Positions 1-10,410 are shown, counted from the stretch's first letter. The stretch is DNA of 64,000 nt from Alphaproteobacteria bacterium (GCA_022819985.1 JAJEGH010000046.1:1-64000), one strand, 5' to 3'. Notes: generated by a model not told the origin, from the sequence alone. Translations and numbers: made by a program.

Positions 1-59
1 TCCTTCACGACCTCGAAGGCCATCGGTAAACTCTCGATCGTCGCAGCGCGCTGTGGCAT
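1..59 (-). CDS. 5' end of an unidentified protein (partial)
   Basis: Only the first 19 complete codons are inside the window, reading leftwards from an ATG at 57-59: MPQRAATIESLPMAFEVVK, then off the edge. An AGGAG stands 7 bases upstream of this ATG, which supports the start; a second in-frame ATG lies 12 codons further in. It is divergent from the cupin gene, with about 210 bases between them that must hold both promoters. Too little is visible to name a family. Confidence 0.45.
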   Translation of the reverse strand, partial: MPQRAATIESLPMAFEVVK

Positions 60-268
60 GGGGGTGCTCCTCTATGCGGTTGTTGGCTAACCACAGGGAG
101 TACCCCCTCCCGCCACTGACACATAACCTCGTACGTCACCTCCCCCGGCGCGCCGATTGCGCCGGCGCGCCGTTCCGTGGCATGATTTCCCGTCGTGCCG
201 CAGCGCTTCGGGCCGGCACCGGACGGCGGCGCGCGACGGCCTTCGACGGACGGGAAAGGAGAAGGCAG

Positions 269-790
269 ATGACCCAGGCAACAGCGGCGAACGGCAGCCA
301 AAAGGGCACGGCCATCGTGGTCGGCCCCGAGGAGGGCGACAGCTACTGGCAGCCCCTGCCCTCGACCGGGCATATCACCGCCAAGATCACGCCCTACACC
401 GCGCCCTACGACGATTTCGCCTCCGGCATTCAGGTTCTGGAGCCCGGCGCCGCGATCCGCGAGCACGGCCACCAGCGCGCCCACGAACTGATCTTCGTCT
501 ACCAGGGCACCGGCCACGCCATCATCGACGGCGAGCGTTACGAGCTGAAGCCCGAGACGCTGATCGTCGTCGGCCGGCGTGTGCTGCACTATCTGGAGAA
601 TGAGGGCGACGACCAGATGCGCATGCTCTGGGTCATCTTCCCGCCCGGCCTGGAGGACTGGTTCCGCGCCATCGGCCGGCCGCGCGCCCCCGGCGACGGC
701 CCGCCCCCGGTGTTCGAGCGGCCGGACAACGTGCGCGACATCCAGGACCGGCAGAAGTTCCTGCGCCCGGAGGACGCCGCGGCCGGGTGA
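269..790 (+). CDS. Single-domain cupin protein
   Basis: A 173-residue soluble protein with one small beta-barrel cupin domain. Cupin motif 1 is complete (G60, H66, H68, E73, G80) and motif 2 ends in H107 and N111, so the usual metal-binding set of three His and one Glu is present. Cupins of this size act as dioxygenases, isomerases or ligand-binding regulators, and the substrate cannot be read from the sequence. The frame is open from base 53, but the ATG at 269 is preferred because GGAGA lies just upstream and because the residues before it are low-complexity and Arg-rich. It stands alone: the left neighbour is divergent and a 645-base repeat-rich gap follows. Confidence 0.8.
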   Translation: MTQATAANGSQKGTAIVVGPEEGDSYWQPLPSTGHITAKITPYTAPYDDFASGIQVLEPGAAIREHGHQRAHELIFVYQGTGHAIIDGERYELKPETLIVVGRRVLHYLENEGDDQMRMLWVIFPPGLEDWFRAIGRPRAPGDGPPPVFERPDNVRDIQDRQKFLRPEDAAAG

Positions 791-970
791 CGGCCGGGCC
801 GTTCCAGGCGACGCGTTCCGCTGCCGATTGCGTAAGGGGAGGTTTCGACCCCGCTCTTTCCGTCCGCCGGGAGACGGGGCGCCGGCCCCGGCGGTTGACT
901 TCCGGTTTCAGAACATTATATGAACATGAGTGCGTTTCCGGCCACGCCGGGCCGCGCGATGCAACGACCG

Positions 971-1365
971 ATCCTGACGGAACCTGACATTTCCTGACAC
1001 GGGCCAACCCCTCCCTTGTCACCCCGGCTCGGAGGCCGGGTCGACACGGCGGTGCGCTCGGTGCGAGCCCGAAGCGCCATGACAGATCATGACGGATCAT
1101 GACATTTCATGACACATCGCACCGCCTCACCCTCGTCGTCCCTTCGGCTCCGCTCAGGGCAGGCTATTTCGACCGGAGCCCCGCCCCGGGGCCGGGGCGG
1201 CGCAGCCTGCCGCCGGCCGGCCGGTACGGAACCTGACACAACATGACATGTCCTGACACATCGCACCGTCATCCCGACCGACCGGAGGGAGCGGAGGAAT
1301 GACGGAAGAGGGCGAAGACAGCAGCACCATGACGAATCATGACATTTCCCGACACATCGCGACGT
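971..1365. repeat. Array of 10-bp-periodic TGACA repeats
   Basis: Four clusters, roughly at 971-1000, 1079-1126, 1230-1268 and 1329-1363, each hold three or four units spaced 10 bases apart with a consensus near YATGACANNT. The clearest run is at 1079-1118 (TGACAGATCA, TGACGGATCA, TGACATTTCA, TGACACATCG). Clusters two and three end in the same GACACATCGCACCG tail. Between clusters lie REP-like pieces, including one at 1141-1180 related to those near 28.1 and 35.9 kb. This array fills most of the 645-base gap between the cupin gene and the acyl-CoA dehydrogenase, and no gene is seen there. Ten-base phasing places every unit on the same face of the helix. Confidence 0.75.
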
Positions 1366-1435
1366 TTCCCGGGTCATCCCGCTGTGGCATGATTCGGGCC
1401 TGCCGTTTGCGGAACCACAAGCCGGCCCGTACGCC

Positions 1436-3226
1436 ATGAACCTTGCGACGCCTCCGGGCGCATCTCCCGCCCCGCCAATTGCGTCCAACGCCGCTTCGAC
1501 CGCCGCCGTTCCCGCCGCCGGAACGCCGCTGGCGCCGGATTGCCGCGGGCTGAATTTCTTCGATATCGATGGCAGCCTGCAGGCGCTGCTGCCGCTCTAC
1601 CTGCCGGACGATCTGCGCGAACACATGACGCCGCATTTCCGGCGGCTCGGCGAAATCGCCGGCGGACGGCTCGACGAGCTGGCGCGGATCGCCGACCGGC
1701 ATCCGCCCGTCCTGCATCCGCGCGACGCCTACGGCCGCGACGAGGAATGGATCGAGTTCCACCCGGCCTACCGGGAAATGGAACGGATCGGCTTCGGCGA
1801 TTTCGGCATTCACGCCCTGTCGCGCCGGCCGGGCGTGCTCGGCTGGAACGGCACGCCGGTGACGGCGAAATACGTCCTGCAATATCTGTTCGTGCAGTCC
1901 GAATTCGCCCTGATGTGCCCGATCTCGGTCACCGACACCTCGACCGTGCTGATTCAGAAATACGGCGACGCGGCGGTCCGGCAGCGTTTCGTGCCCCGGC
2001 TGACCAGCCAGGACATGGGCGAAATCTTCAAGGCCGCCCAGTTCATGACCGAGAAAGCCGGCGGCTCCGATGTCGGCCGGATCGAACTGGCCGCCCGGTT
2101 CGAGGAGGGGGCGGACGGGCCGGAATGGCGGCTCTACGGCGACAAGTGGTTCTGCTCCTGCGCCGATGCCGATGTCGCCCTGCTGCTCGCCCGGCCCGAG
2201 GGCGCGGCACCCGGCACGGCCGGCCTCGGCCTGTTCGCCCTGCCGAAGCGCCGGGACGACGGCAGCCGCAACCGCTACCGGATCGTGCGCCTGAAGGACA
2301 AGCTGGGCAGCCGGTCCATGGCGTCGGGCGAGATCGTCTTCGACGGGGCGGTCGCCTATCCGCTGGGCCGGGTCGGCCCGGGCCGCAACGACGGCCTCAA
2401 GCAGATGCTGGACCAGGTCAATTTGAGCCGCCTGTCCCACGGCGTGCGCGCCGCCGCGATGATGCGGCGCTGCCTGAACGAGGCGCTGACCGCGGCGCGC
2501 GGGCGCAGCGCCTTCGGCGGCGCGGTGATCGACAAGCCGCTGATGCGCCGGCAGTTGCTGAAACTCATGCTGCCGACCGAACAGGCCCTCTCGATGGCGC
2601 TGTTCACCGCCGACCGGCTGGAGAAGGCCGAAGCGGGCGACGCCGGGGCGGCGGCGCTGGTGCGGCTGCTTACGCCGCTGCTGAAATTCCGCACCTGCCG
2701 GGACAATATCGCGGTCGCGACCGGCGCGATGGAGGCGCGCGGCGGCAACGGCTATATCGAGGATTTCGTCAACGCCCGCCTGGTGCGCGACGCCCATCTG
2801 GGCGTGCTGTGGGAAGGCACCTCCAACATCAACGCCCTGGATGTCGTGACCCGCGCCGTCGGCAAGGCGGGCGCCCAGGAGGCGCTGCGCGAGACGCTGA
2901 CCGGACTGCTCGAAACGGCGCCCGGCCTGCCCGGCCAGCTGAAGGGCGCGCTGGGCCACGCCGCCGGCCGGGCGATCGCGCTCGCCGAGGAGGTTGCCGA
3001 AGCCGGCGACGAGCCGCGCATGCGCCAGGCCGCCGACGCGCTCTACCACGCGGCGAGCGCCGCGATCATGGCCCACGAGGGCGCCCGGATCGCGGCGGCA
3101 GGCGGCGACCGCAAGCGCCTGCTGCTGGCGCAGGCGGTGCTCGACCGCAGGCTGAGCCCGCAGGACCCGCTGGCGCCGCGCGGCGACGATCCGGCGCTCG
3201 CCGCGGCCCTGCTGGAGGCGGCGTGA
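1436..3226 (+). CDS. AidB-like acyl-CoA dehydrogenase family protein
   Basis: A 596-residue flavoprotein of the acyl-CoA dehydrogenase superfamily. Residues from about 38 (NFFDIDGSLQALL) match the AidB-type N-terminal extension. The FAD/substrate signature FMTEKAGGSDVG lies near residue 205, and the C-terminal helical domain carries RGGNGYIEDF and LWEGTSNINALDV. Length fits the AidB/long subgroup (about 540-600) rather than ordinary 380-residue dehydrogenases. AidB in E. coli belongs to the alkylation response; most environmental relatives are presumed acyl-CoA dehydrogenases of unknown substrate. The first 36 residues are Ala/Pro-rich and unconserved, and no clear ribosome site precedes the ATG, so the start is provisional. 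The 10-bp repeat array lies directly upstream. Confidence 0.85.
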   Translation: MNLATPPGASPAPPIASNAASTAAVPAAGTPLAPDCRGLNFFDIDGSLQALLPLYLPDDLREHMTPHFRRLGEIAGGRLDELARIADRHPPVLHPRDAYGRDEEWIEFHPAYREMERIGFGDFGIHALSRRPGVLGWNGTPVTAKYVLQYLFVQSEFALMCPISVTDTSTVLIQKYGDAAVRQRFVPRLTSQDMGEIFKAAQFMTEKAGGSDVGRIELAARFEEGADGPEWRLYGDKWFCSCADADVALLLARPEGAAPGTAGLGLFALPKRRDDGSRNRYRIVRLKDKLGSRSMASGEIVFDGAVAYPLGRVGPGRNDGLKQMLDQVNLSRLSHGVRAAAMMRRCLNEALTAARGRSAFGGAVIDKPLMRRQLLKLMLPTEQALSMALFTADRLEKAEAGDAGAAALVRLLTPLLKFRTCRDNIAVATGAMEARGGNGYIEDFVNARLVRDAHLGVLWEGTSNINALDVVTRAVGKAGAQEALRETLTGLLETAPGLPGQLKGALGHAAGRAIALAEEVAEAGDEPRMRQAADALYHAASAAIMAHEGARIAAAGGDRKRLLLAQAVLDRRLSPQDPLAPRGDDPALAAALLEAA

Positions 3227-3239
3227 GCCGGTCGAAAAG

Positions 3240-4256
3240 TCAGGGTCGGTCCCGGCCGCCGCCCTTCGGATGGGCGGCTTCGTAGACGTCGAGCAGGCGC
3301 GCGGTGTCGACATCGGTATAGCGCTGGGTGGTCGACAGGCTGGCGTGGCCGAGCAGTTCCTGGATCGCGCGCAGGTCGCCGCCGCCGGCGAGCAGATGGG
3401 TCGCGAAGGAATGGCGCAGGGCGTGCGGCGTTGCGGTATCCGGCAGGCCGAGGGCCGGGCGCAGCCGCCGGACCAGCAGTTGCACGATGCGCGGGCTGAG
3501 GCGCCGGCCTTTCGCGCCGACGAACAGCGGACCGTCCGGCGGCAGGATATGGGGGCAAAGGTCCAGATAGCGCGCCACCGCCTCGTCGACGACCGGCAGG
3601 ACCGGCAGGACGCGCTGCTTGTTGCCCTTGCCGGAGACGACCAGGGTCGGGCCGAAGGGCGCCGCGCGGCGGTCGAGGCCGAGCGCCTCGGCGATGCGCA
3701 GGCCGCAGCCGTAGATCAGCGTCAGCACCGCATGGTCGCGCGCTGCGATCCAGGCCTCGGGGCTGTCGGCCCCCGCGCTGTCGAGCAGGTCTCCGGTCTC
3801 GGCCACGGTCAGCGGTTTGGGCACCGCATGGGGCAGTTTCGGCGCGCGCAGGGAGGCGACCGACGGATTGTGCAGGATCTTCTGCCGGTCGAGAAAGGCG
3901 TAGAAGCTGCGCACGGCGGAGACCGCCCGCGCAGTCGAGCGGCGCGCCTTGTCCGAGCGGGAGGCGAGCCACGAGCGGAAATCCGCCGGGCTGAGCCCTT
4001 CGAGCGCGGCCCGGTCGGCCCGCGCCCCCCGATGGCGGCCGAGGAACAGCAGGAAGGCGATCAGGTCGCGCCGGTAGGCCGCCACCGTATGCTCCGAGGC
4101 CCGCTTTTCGTGGCTCAGCCGGGCCAGCCAGTCGAACAGGTCGCGGCTTACGGCGGGGTCGAGAGCGGCGTCGAAATCGGCGTCGAAATCCGGGCCGGCG
4201 CCCGCCGATGACGCGGATGCAGGCGGCGCGGCCGTCAGCCGGGCAGGTTCAGCCAT
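3240..4256 (-). CDS. xerC: Tyrosine recombinase XerC
   Basis: A 338-residue tyrosine recombinase acting at dif with XerD to resolve chromosome dimers. The N-terminal SAM-like core-binding domain spans about residues 34-125. The catalytic residues are all visible: R187 in YGCGLRIAEAL, K213 in SGKGNKQR, H278 and R281 in HALRHSF, H304 in LGHASL and the nucleophile Y313 in TQRYT. It starts inside the end of the DUF484 gene (about 22-base overlap), so the two are translationally linked. The frame is open further upstream, but that is an out-of-frame reading of the DUF484 gene and not a fusion. It is shared by xerC and xerD as a family; its place next to DUF484 and fsa favours XerC. Confidence 0.88.
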   Translation of the reverse strand: MAEPARLTAAPPASASSAGAGPDFDADFDAALDPAVSRDLFDWLARLSHEKRASEHTVAAYRRDLIAFLLFLGRHRGARADRAALEGLSPADFRSWLASRSDKARRSTARAVSAVRSFYAFLDRQKILHNPSVASLRAPKLPHAVPKPLTVAETGDLLDSAGADSPEAWIAARDHAVLTLIYGCGLRIAEALGLDRRAAPFGPTLVVSGKGNKQRVLPVLPVVDEAVARYLDLCPHILPPDGPLFVGAKGRRLSPRIVQLLVRRLRPALGLPDTATPHALRHSFATHLLAGGGDLRAIQELLGHASLSTTQRYTDVDTARLLDVYEAAHPKGGGRDRP

Positions 4257-4972
4257 GCGCGCGCGGTGCTTTCGATGACGCGGGCGAGGAACCGGAATTG
4301 CTGGCGTCCGCCGCGCTCGGCGAAGGCGTCCGGGTCGCGGCTGCCCAGGGCGAGCAGGCCAGCCGGCGCGCCGCGGCCGATGCACAGGCGGATCAGCAGG
4401 TCGGAGCGCACCAGCGAGGCCGCCGCGCCGTAGAGCAGGCGCTCCGCCCGCACGGTGTCGCGGCACCGTTCCGCTGCCTCGGGGCCGCCCAGCAGGGCGT
4501 TCACCGCGCCGCAGGGCAGCAGGTTGACGCCGCTGCGCGTCCGGCCGTTCGGCTGGCCGTCGCCGCCCTCGATGCACAGGCCGACCGCGTCGATCCGCAG
4601 GGTGCGGGCGACATCGTGGGTGATCGCCTCGACGAAATGCTCGAAGCTGCGGGCGTCGATCAGGGCGAGGCAGGCATCGTGAACCTGCGCCTGCTGCCGG
4701 ACCAGCCGGCGCGCGCCGTCGACCGCGGTCCTCTCGCCGCGACGCGCGACCGCCAGGTCGCGCTGCAGGCGCTTGACCAGGAAGCGGCCGAAATCGACCG
4801 GCCCGTCGGCCTCGTCGGCCTCGTCGGCGCCGGCGACCGGCGGCGGGGTCAGAATGGCCGCGAGTTCCGGCCGGCCGGTCAGGAAATCCGGATGGCGGCG
4901 CAGCCAGTCGGCGACCCGGTCGGCCGAGAGGGCGGCCGGCGCCGGCGGTCTGGAGATTTCCGCCTTGCTCAC
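4235..4972 (-). CDS. DUF484 family protein
   Basis: A 245-residue cytoplasmic protein of the DUF484 family, whose fold resembles a GAF domain and which commonly precedes xerC. The family N-terminal motif is clear: VADWLRRHPDFLTGRPELAAIL, followed by a helical stretch (RDLAVARRGERTAVDGARRL) and the GAF-like part to residue 245. Its role is not established; the conserved linkage suggests a part in chromosome segregation or recombinase expression. No ATG is available near the expected N-terminus, so the GTG at 4970-4972 is used, giving MSKAEISRPP. The loop at 4805-4831 is a three-fold 9-base tandem repeat encoding ADEADEADG. It follows fsa by 23 bases. Confidence 0.8.
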   Translation of the reverse strand: MSKAEISRPPAPAALSADRVADWLRRHPDFLTGRPELAAILTPPPVAGADEADEADGPVDFGRFLVKRLQRDLAVARRGERTAVDGARRLVRQQAQVHDACLALIDARSFEHFVEAITHDVARTLRIDAVGLCIEGGDGQPNGRTRSGVNLLPCGAVNALLGGPEAAERCRDTVRAERLLYGAAASLVRSDLLIRLCIGRGAPAGLLALGSRDPDAFAERGGRQQFRFLARVIESTARAWLNLPG

Positions 4973-4995
4973 CGCCCCGGCCCCCGCGTACCGCC

Positions 4996-5682
4996 TTACC
5001 CGGCCTTCTCGGCCGGCGCATCCTCCGACAGGATGGCCTGGCCGGTCTTCTCCCAGTCGGCCAGAAAGGCCGCCAGCCCTTTGTCGGTCAGCGGATGCCG
5101 GAACAGCTGCCGCAAAACCGAAGGCGGCAGGGTCGCGACATGGGCGCCCATGCGCGCCGCCTCGACCAGATGCATCGGGTTGCGGATCGAGGCGACCAGA
5201 ACTTCCGTCTCGATCTCCGGATAGTTGTCGTAGATCCCGACGATATCCGCGATCAGCCGCATCCCGTCGGTCGAGATGTCGTCGAGCCGGCCGACGAAGG
5301 GCGAAACGTAGGTCGCCCCGGCCTTGGCCGCGAGGATCGCCTGGCCGGCCGAGAAACACAGGGTGACGTTGACCTTGATATTCTCGCTGCGGAAGGTCCG
5401 GCAGGCCTTCAGCCCGTCCATCGTCAGCGGCACCTTGATCGTCACATTGTCGGCGACCCGGGCGAGCTTCTGCCCTTCGCGGACCATGGTGTGATAGTCG
5501 GTCGCCGTCACCTCGGCGCTGACATCGCCGGGCACGACCCGGCAGATATCCCGGATCGTTTCGAGGAAATCGCCGCCGCTCTTGGCGATCAACGACGGAT
5601 TGGTCGTCACACCGTCGAGCAGGCCGGTCGCCGCCAGGTCGCGGATCTCGTTGAGATCGGCCGTGTCGATGAAGAATTTCAT
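4996..5682 (-). CDS. fsa: Fructose-6-phosphate aldolase / transaldolase (short type)
   Basis: A 228-residue (beta/alpha)8 class I aldolase. The short transaldolase/FSA group begins [13 protein letters not shown] and has [11 protein letters not shown]; the Schiff-base lysine is K83 in NVTIKVPLT. Family members either cleave fructose 6-phosphate to dihydroxyacetone and glyceraldehyde 3-phosphate or act as transaldolase in the pentose phosphate pathway, and sequence alone does not separate these with certainty. Length matches the FSA/TalC subgroup (about 215-230) and not classical transaldolase (about 315). It is the first gene of a minus-strand fsa-DUF484-xerC operon, divergent from priA across 180 bases. 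Confidence 0.85.
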   Translation of the reverse strand: MKFFIDTADLNEIRDLAATGLLDGVTTNPSLIAKSGGDFLETIRDICRVVPGDVSAEVTATDYHTMVREGQKLARVADNVTIKVPLTMDGLKACRTFRSENIKVNVTLCFSAGQAILAAKAGATYVSPFVGRLDDISTDGMRLIADIVGIYDNYPEIETEVLVASIRNPMHLVEAARMGAHVATLPPSVLRQLFRHPLTDKGLAAFLADWEKTGQAILSEDAPAEKAG

Positions 5683-5862
5683 CGCGTCGTCCTGTCTCCC
5701 GGGTCTCTTTCCGGTCCGGTCCGGGCGTACGCCGGACAGGCGCTGGCCGCGGGCCGAAGCCTCTGTTATCCGTCGCCCTTATGTTAGCCCAGCAATTCCG
5801 GCCCGCCAAGCCGCTGACCCGCCTGCAACGGGACCGGCCGGCCGCCTCGCAGGGCGGGGCGG

Positions 5863-8064
5863 ATGGCTAGCGCCGACCGGATCGCCAACCGGGTCGCCGA
5901 CCGGGTCAGGGTGCTGCTGCCGATGCCGGTCGGCAGCGGCTACGACTACCGCATACCCGCCGGCATGGCGGTAGCGCCCGGCGATTTCGTGCGCGTGCCG
6001 CTCGGGCCGCGGCAGACGACGGGCGTGGTCTGGGGACAAGCCGACGGCGCCGTGCCGGACGACCGGCTGAAGGCGATTGCCGCCCGCCACGATGCGCCGC
6101 CGCTCGGCGCCGCGCACCGCCGGTTCGTCGACTGGATCGCCGCCTACACCGTGACCGCGCCGGGATCGGTGCTGCGCATGGTCATGCCGGTGCCCGAAGC
6201 GCTCGATCCGCCAGCCGCGGAGCCCGGCTACCGGCTTGCAGATCCTGTTCCGTCTGCGTCGGGGCCGCGGATCACGCCGCAACGCCGGCGGGTTCTCGAC
6301 GCGCTGGCCGGCGAGGACGCGGTCGCGGCCGGCCGGCTCCGGGCGCAGGCGGGCGTATCCGCCGCCGTACTGGCCGGCATGGCGAAGGCCGGCCTGATCG
6401 CGGCGGCGCCGGTCGCCGTCCGGGCGGACTGGCCGGCCCCGGAGCCCGACCGGCCCGGCATCCGCCTTTCCGCCGACCAGCGCGCCGCGGTGCAGACGCT
6501 CGGCGCGGCGGTCGGCGGCGGCTATGCCGCCTTCCTGCTCGACGGCGTGACCGGATCGGGCAAGACGGAGGTCTATTTCGAAGCGATCGCCGAAGCCTTG
6601 CGCCAGGGCCGGCAATCCCTCGTGCTGCTGCCGGAGATCGCGCTCACCGCACAATGGCTCGCCCGCTTCGAGCAGCGCTTCGGGACCGCGCCGGCGCCCT
6701 GGCATTCGGATCTCACCCGCGCCCAGCGGCGCCGGATCTGGCGCGCGGCCGCGACCGGCGCCGCCCGGGTCGTGGTCGGCGCCCGTTCGGCGCTGATGCT
6801 GCCGATGCCGGCGCTCGGCCTGATCGTCGTGGACGAGGAGCACGACCAGAGCTTCAAACAGGAAGACGGCGTGATCTACCACGCCCGCGACATGGCGGTG
6901 GTCCGCGCCACGCTCGAAAAGGCGGTCGCGGTCCTCGCCTCGGCGACGCCTGCGCTCGAATCGGTCGCGAATGTCGAGCGCGGCCGATACGGCCGCCTGG
7001 TCCTGCCCGAACGCCATAGCGGTGCGCCGCTGCCGGCGGCCGAGTTGCTCGACCTGCGGCAGGAGGGTCCGCCGCGCGGCCGCTGGCTCGCCGACCGACT
7101 GGTCCAGGCTATGGCCGAAACGCTGGCGGCGGGCGAACAGGCTCTGCTCTATCTCAACCGCCGGGGTTATGCGCCGCTCACCCTGTGCCGCAGCTGCGGC
7201 CTGCGGCTGGAGTGCCCGCACTGCGCCGCCTGGCTGGTCGAGCACCGGCTTGCCGGCCGGCTGGAATGCCATCATTGCGGCTACACGAGGCCCCTGCCCC
7301 GGCAGTGTCCGGAATGCGGCGCGGAAGACAGTTTCGTGCCGTGCGGGCCGGGCGTCGAGCGGCTGGCCGAAGAGGTTGCCGGCCTGCTGCCGGACGCCCG
7401 GGTCCTGGTGGCGACCAGCGACACCGTCCGCGGGCCGGCCGCCGCCGCGGCGCTGGTGCGCGACGTCCGGGACGGGGCCGTAGACCTGCTGATCGGCACG
7501 CAGATCCTCGCCAAGGGACATCATTTCCCGAAGCTCACCCTGGTCGGGGTGGTCGATGCCGACCTGGGCCTCGCCGGCGGCGACCTGCGGGCGGCGGAGC
7601 GGACCTGGCAGATGCTCAACCAGGTGGCCGGCCGGGCCGGGCGGGCGGAGCGTCCGGGCCGCGCCATCCTGCAGTCCTGGCGGCCGGACCAACCGGTGCT
7701 GCAGGCGATCGCGGCCGGCGACCGCGACGGCTTCATCGCGGCGGAAAAGGCGGCGCGCGAACGCTACGGCATGCCGCCCTACGGCCGGCTGGCCGCCATC
7801 GTCGTCTCAGGCCGGCAGGCCGGGGCGGTGCGGCAGGCGGCGGCGGCCCTGGGGCGCGACGCGCCGGCGCAGGACGGCCTTCAGGTGCTCGGTCCGACGC
7901 CGGCGCCGCTCGCCCTGCTGCGCGGCCATTTCCGCCACCGCCTGTTGGTGAAGGCGGCGCGGTCGGTCAACCTGCAGGACTATATCCGGCGCTGGCTGTC
8001 GCGGACCCCGCAGCCCGGCGGCATCCGCATCAGGGTGGATATCGATCCCTACAACTTTTCCTGA
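5863..8064 (+). CDS. priA: Primosomal protein N' (replication restart helicase PriA)
   Basis: A 733-residue superfamily 2 helicase that reloads the replisome at stalled forks. The N-terminal DNA-binding domain is residues 1-110 ([16 protein letters not shown]). Walker A is [12 protein letters not shown] near residue 230, and the DEEH box is [11 protein letters not shown]. The zinc region of the helicase core has eight cysteines in four pairs between about residues 443 and 487 (CRSCG, CPHC, CHHCG, CPEC). The 3' domain includes [17 protein letters not shown]. The N-terminus holds three 12-base tandem units (5875-5910). It is monocistronic by appearance, divergent from fsa, and followed after 254 bases by the ATP synthase operon. 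Confidence 0.95.
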   Translation: MASADRIANRVADRVRVLLPMPVGSGYDYRIPAGMAVAPGDFVRVPLGPRQTTGVVWGQADGAVPDDRLKAIAARHDAPPLGAAHRRFVDWIAAYTVTAPGSVLRMVMPVPEALDPPAAEPGYRLADPVPSASGPRITPQRRRVLDALAGEDAVAAGRLRAQAGVSAAVLAGMAKAGLIAAAPVAVRADWPAPEPDRPGIRLSADQRAAVQTLGAAVGGGYAAFLLDGVTGSGKTEVYFEAIAEALRQGRQSLVLLPEIALTAQWLARFEQRFGTAPAPWHSDLTRAQRRRIWRAAATGAARVVVGARSALMLPMPALGLIVVDEEHDQSFKQEDGVIYHARDMAVVRATLEKAVAVLASATPALESVANVERGRYGRLVLPERHSGAPLPAAELLDLRQEGPPRGRWLADRLVQAMAETLAAGEQALLYLNRRGYAPLTLCRSCGLRLECPHCAAWLVEHRLAGRLECHHCGYTRPLPRQCPECGAEDSFVPCGPGVERLAEEVAGLLPDARVLVATSDTVRGPAAAAALVRDVRDGAVDLLIGTQILAKGHHFPKLTLVGVVDADLGLAGGDLRAAERTWQMLNQVAGRAGRAERPGRAILQSWRPDQPVLQAIAAGDRDGFIAAEKAARERYGMPPYGRLAAIVVSGRQAGAVRQAAAALGRDAPAQDGLQVLGPTPAPLALLRGHFRHRLLVKAARSVNLQDYIRRWLSRTPQPGGIRIRVDIDPYNFS

Positions 8065-8149
8065 GGCGTTTCGGGCCGGCGCCGCATCCAGCGGGAGATG
8101 CCCGGAACATCCTGGGCCAAATCGCTGCGGCCACATTACGCAGCGCCGG

Positions 8150-8178
8150 TTTCTTGCCGGTCCCGAAGCCGCTATGAT
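8150..8178 (+). promoter_or_regulatory. Candidate promoter of the atp operon
   Basis: TATGAT at 8173-8178 is a good -10 hexamer, with TTTCTT at 8150-8155 exactly 17 bases upstream as a weak -35; CTTGCC at 8153-8158 is an alternative with short spacing. It lies about 140 bases before the first atp gene in the only sizeable gap between priA and atpH. This is position and match only, not proof of activity. Confidence 0.35.
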
Positions 8179-8318
8179 AGCAAAATCCGGCCTGACGGGC
8201 GGGGATCCGGGCGTGCGTTCGCCCCGGAATTTCGCAGAAAAATCACCAATTTCCATGGCAGATTACCGCGCTCCGGCGCTGAGGGTTCGTCGCATGCCGT
8301 GGAGCGGGACATCGGATA

Positions 8319-8876
8319 TTGGCGTCTGAATCGACCGATACCAGCGGCATCGCCGAGCGGTACGCAACGGCGCTGTACGATATGGCGGACGAGACGAAAC
8401 AGCTCGACGCCGTGGCCGACGACCTGCGCGGACTGAAAGCCCTGCTGGAAGAGAGCGGCGACCTGCGCCGCCTGGTCCGCTCGCCGCTGATCGACCGCCA
8501 GGCCCAGACGGCGGCGATGATGGCGGTTCTCGAAAAGGCCGGCGCCGGCGACCTGACGCGGCGCTTCGCCGGGGTGGTCGGGCACAACCGCCGCCTGTTT
8601 GCGCTGGGCGCCATGATCGACGCCTATCTCGCCATGCTAGCCCGGCGGCGCGGCGAGGAAACCGCCCATGTATCGAGCGCCGCGGCGCTCAGCGAGGACC
8701 AGCAGGCGCGGCTTGCCGAATCCCTGCGCAAGGCCGTGGGGTCGAAGGTGCGGGTCGAGACCGCGGTCGATCCGTCGCTGATCGGCGGGCTGGTCGTCCG
8801 GGTCGGGTCCCGCATGATCGATTCGTCGGTCAGGACCAAACTGCAGCGCATGCAACTTGCGATGAAGGGAGCCTGA
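8319..8876 (+). CDS. atpH: F1 ATP synthase subunit delta
   Basis: A 185-residue subunit linking F1 to the peripheral stalk of the ATP synthase on the inner membrane. The N-terminal helical domain begins [15 protein letters not shown], and the C-terminal part has the family motif [22 protein letters not shown] at about residues 150-172. The start used is TTG at 8319, with GGAGCGG about 11 bases upstream; there is no ATG in a suitable place, and the conserved sequence starts within ten residues. The next gene, atpA, begins four bases after the stop. The atpHAGDC order with the Fo genes elsewhere is the usual alphaproteobacterial arrangement. Confidence 0.92.
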   Translation: MASESTDTSGIAERYATALYDMADETKQLDAVADDLRGLKALLEESGDLRRLVRSPLIDRQAQTAAMMAVLEKAGAGDLTRRFAGVVGHNRRLFALGAMIDAYLAMLARRRGEETAHVSSAAALSEDQQARLAESLRKAVGSKVRVETAVDPSLIGGLVVRVGSRMIDSSVRTKLQRMQLAMKGA

Positions 8877-8880
8877 GGGC

Positions 8881-10410
8881 ATGGACATCCAGGCCGCAGA
8901 AATCTCCGCAATCCTGAAGCAGCAGATCGCCGACTTCGACACCGAAGCCGATGTCGCCGAAGTCGGCCAGGTGCTGTCGGTCGGCGACGGCATCGCCCGG
9001 GTCTACGGGCTGGACAATGTCCAGGCCGGCGAGATGGTCGAGTTTCCCGGCGGCATCAAGGGCATGGCGCTGAACCTCGAGATCGATAATGTCGGCATCG
9101 TGATTTTCGGCGACGACCGGGACATCCGCGAGGGCGACACCGTCAAGCGCACCGGGGCCATCGTCGACGTGCCGGTCGGCACCGGCCTGCTCGGCCGCGT
9201 GGTCGACGGGCTGGGCAATCCGGTCGACGGCAAGGGACCGATCGAGGCGGCCGAACGCGCGCGGGTCGAGGTCAAGGCGCCGGGCATCATCCCGCGCCGC
9301 TCGGTGCACGAGCCGATGCAGACGGGCTTGAAGGCGCTCGACGCCCTGGTGCCGATCGGCCGCGGCCAGCGCGAACTGGTCATCGGCGACCGCCAGACCG
9401 GCAAGACCGCCGTGGCGATCGACACCTTTATCAACCAGAAGGGCGTCAACGCCGCCGAGGATCCGGCGACCAAGCTGCACTGCATCTATGTCGCCGTCGG
9501 CCAGAAGCGCTCCACCGTCGCGCAGATCGTCAAGACGCTCGAGGAAAACGGCGCGATGGAATACTCCATCGTCGTCGCCGCTACGGCGTCGGACCCGGCG
9601 CCGCTGCAGTTCCTGGCGCCCTATACCGGCTGCACGATGGGCGAGTATTTCCGCGACAACGGCATGCACGCGGTGATCGTCTACGACGACCTGTCGAAGC
9701 AGGCCGTCTCCTATCGCCAGATGTCGCTGCTGCTGCGCCGCCCGCCCGGCCGCGAAGCCTATCCGGGCGACGTGTTCTACCTGCATTCGCGCCTGCTCGA
9801 ACGGGCGGCCAAGATGAACGAGGAGCACGGCGCCGGATCGCTTACCGCCCTGCCGATCATCGAGACCCAGGCGAACGACGTGTCCGCCTATATCCCGACC
9901 AACGTGATCTCGATCACCGACGGCCAGATCTTCCTGGAGACCAACCTGTTCTACAAGGGCATCCGCCCGGCCATCAATGTCGGCCTGTCGGTGTCGCGCG
10001 TCGGCTCGGCCGCCCAGGTCAAGGCGATGCGCCAGGTCGCCGGCTCGATCAAGCTGGAGCTGGCCCAGTACCGCGAGCTGGAAGCCTTCTCCCAGTTCGC
10101 CTCCGATCTCGACGCCGCCACCCAGCGCCAGCTTGCGCGCGGCGCGCGGCTGACCGAGCTTTTGAAGCAGGACCAGTATGCGCCGCTCGCGATGGAAGAG
10201 CAGGTCGTCTCGATCTTCGCCGGCGTGAACGGCTATCTCGACGGAATCGAGACCCGCGACGTGACCCGCTTCGAAGCCCAGTATCTCGACGCGATTCGCC
10301 ACAAGGGCGCCGATATCCTGGCGGCGGTCCGCGAGGAAGGCGTGGTCAGCGACGGGACCGAGGCAAAGCTCAAGGCCTTTCTCGACGAATTCGTCAAGAC
10401 CTTCGCGTAA
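8881..10410 (+). CDS. atpA: F1 ATP synthase subunit alpha
   Basis: The 509-residue non-catalytic nucleotide-binding subunit of F1, present in three copies alternating with beta. The N-terminus [19 protein letters not shown] is typical and binds delta. Walker A is [14 protein letters not shown] (about 170-183). The family signature near residue 370 is [17 protein letters not shown]. Length matches family members (502-513). It lies between atpH (4-base gap) and atpG (81-base gap). A very long minus-strand open frame covers it, but this is a by-product of high GC and has no family resemblance. Confidence 0.97.
   Translation: MDIQAAEISAILKQQIADFDTEADVAEVGQVLSVGDGIARVYGLDNVQAGEMVEFPGGIKGMALNLEIDNVGIVIFGDDRDIREGDTVKRTGAIVDVPVGTGLLGRVVDGLGNPVDGKGPIEAAERARVEVKAPGIIPRRSVHEPMQTGLKALDALVPIGRGQRELVIGDRQTGKTAVAIDTFINQKGVNAAEDPATKLHCIYVAVGQKRSTVAQIVKTLEENGAMEYSIVVAATASDPAPLQFLAPYTGCTMGEYFRDNGMHAVIVYDDLSKQAVSYRQMSLLLRRPPGREAYPGDVFYLHSRLLERAAKMNEEHGAGSLTALPIIETQANDVSAYIPTNVISITDGQIFLETNLFYKGIRPAINVGLSVSRVGSAAQVKAMRQVAGSIKLELAQYRELEAFSQFASDLDAATQRQLARGARLTELLKQDQYAPLAMEEQVVSIFAGVNGYLDGIETRDVTRFEAQYLDAIRHKGADILAAVREEGVVSDGTEAKLKAFLDEFVKTFA

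Noticed and set aside
1079-1126. CRISPR array
   Set aside because: Units are only 10 bp with no spacers of 30-40 bp and no cas genes nearby.
3240-5021. A 593-codon fusion of DUF484 and XerC
   Set aside because: Upstream of 4256 this frame only shadows the DUF484 gene, which is read in another frame and has its own family motifs; XerC has a complete N-terminus from 4256.
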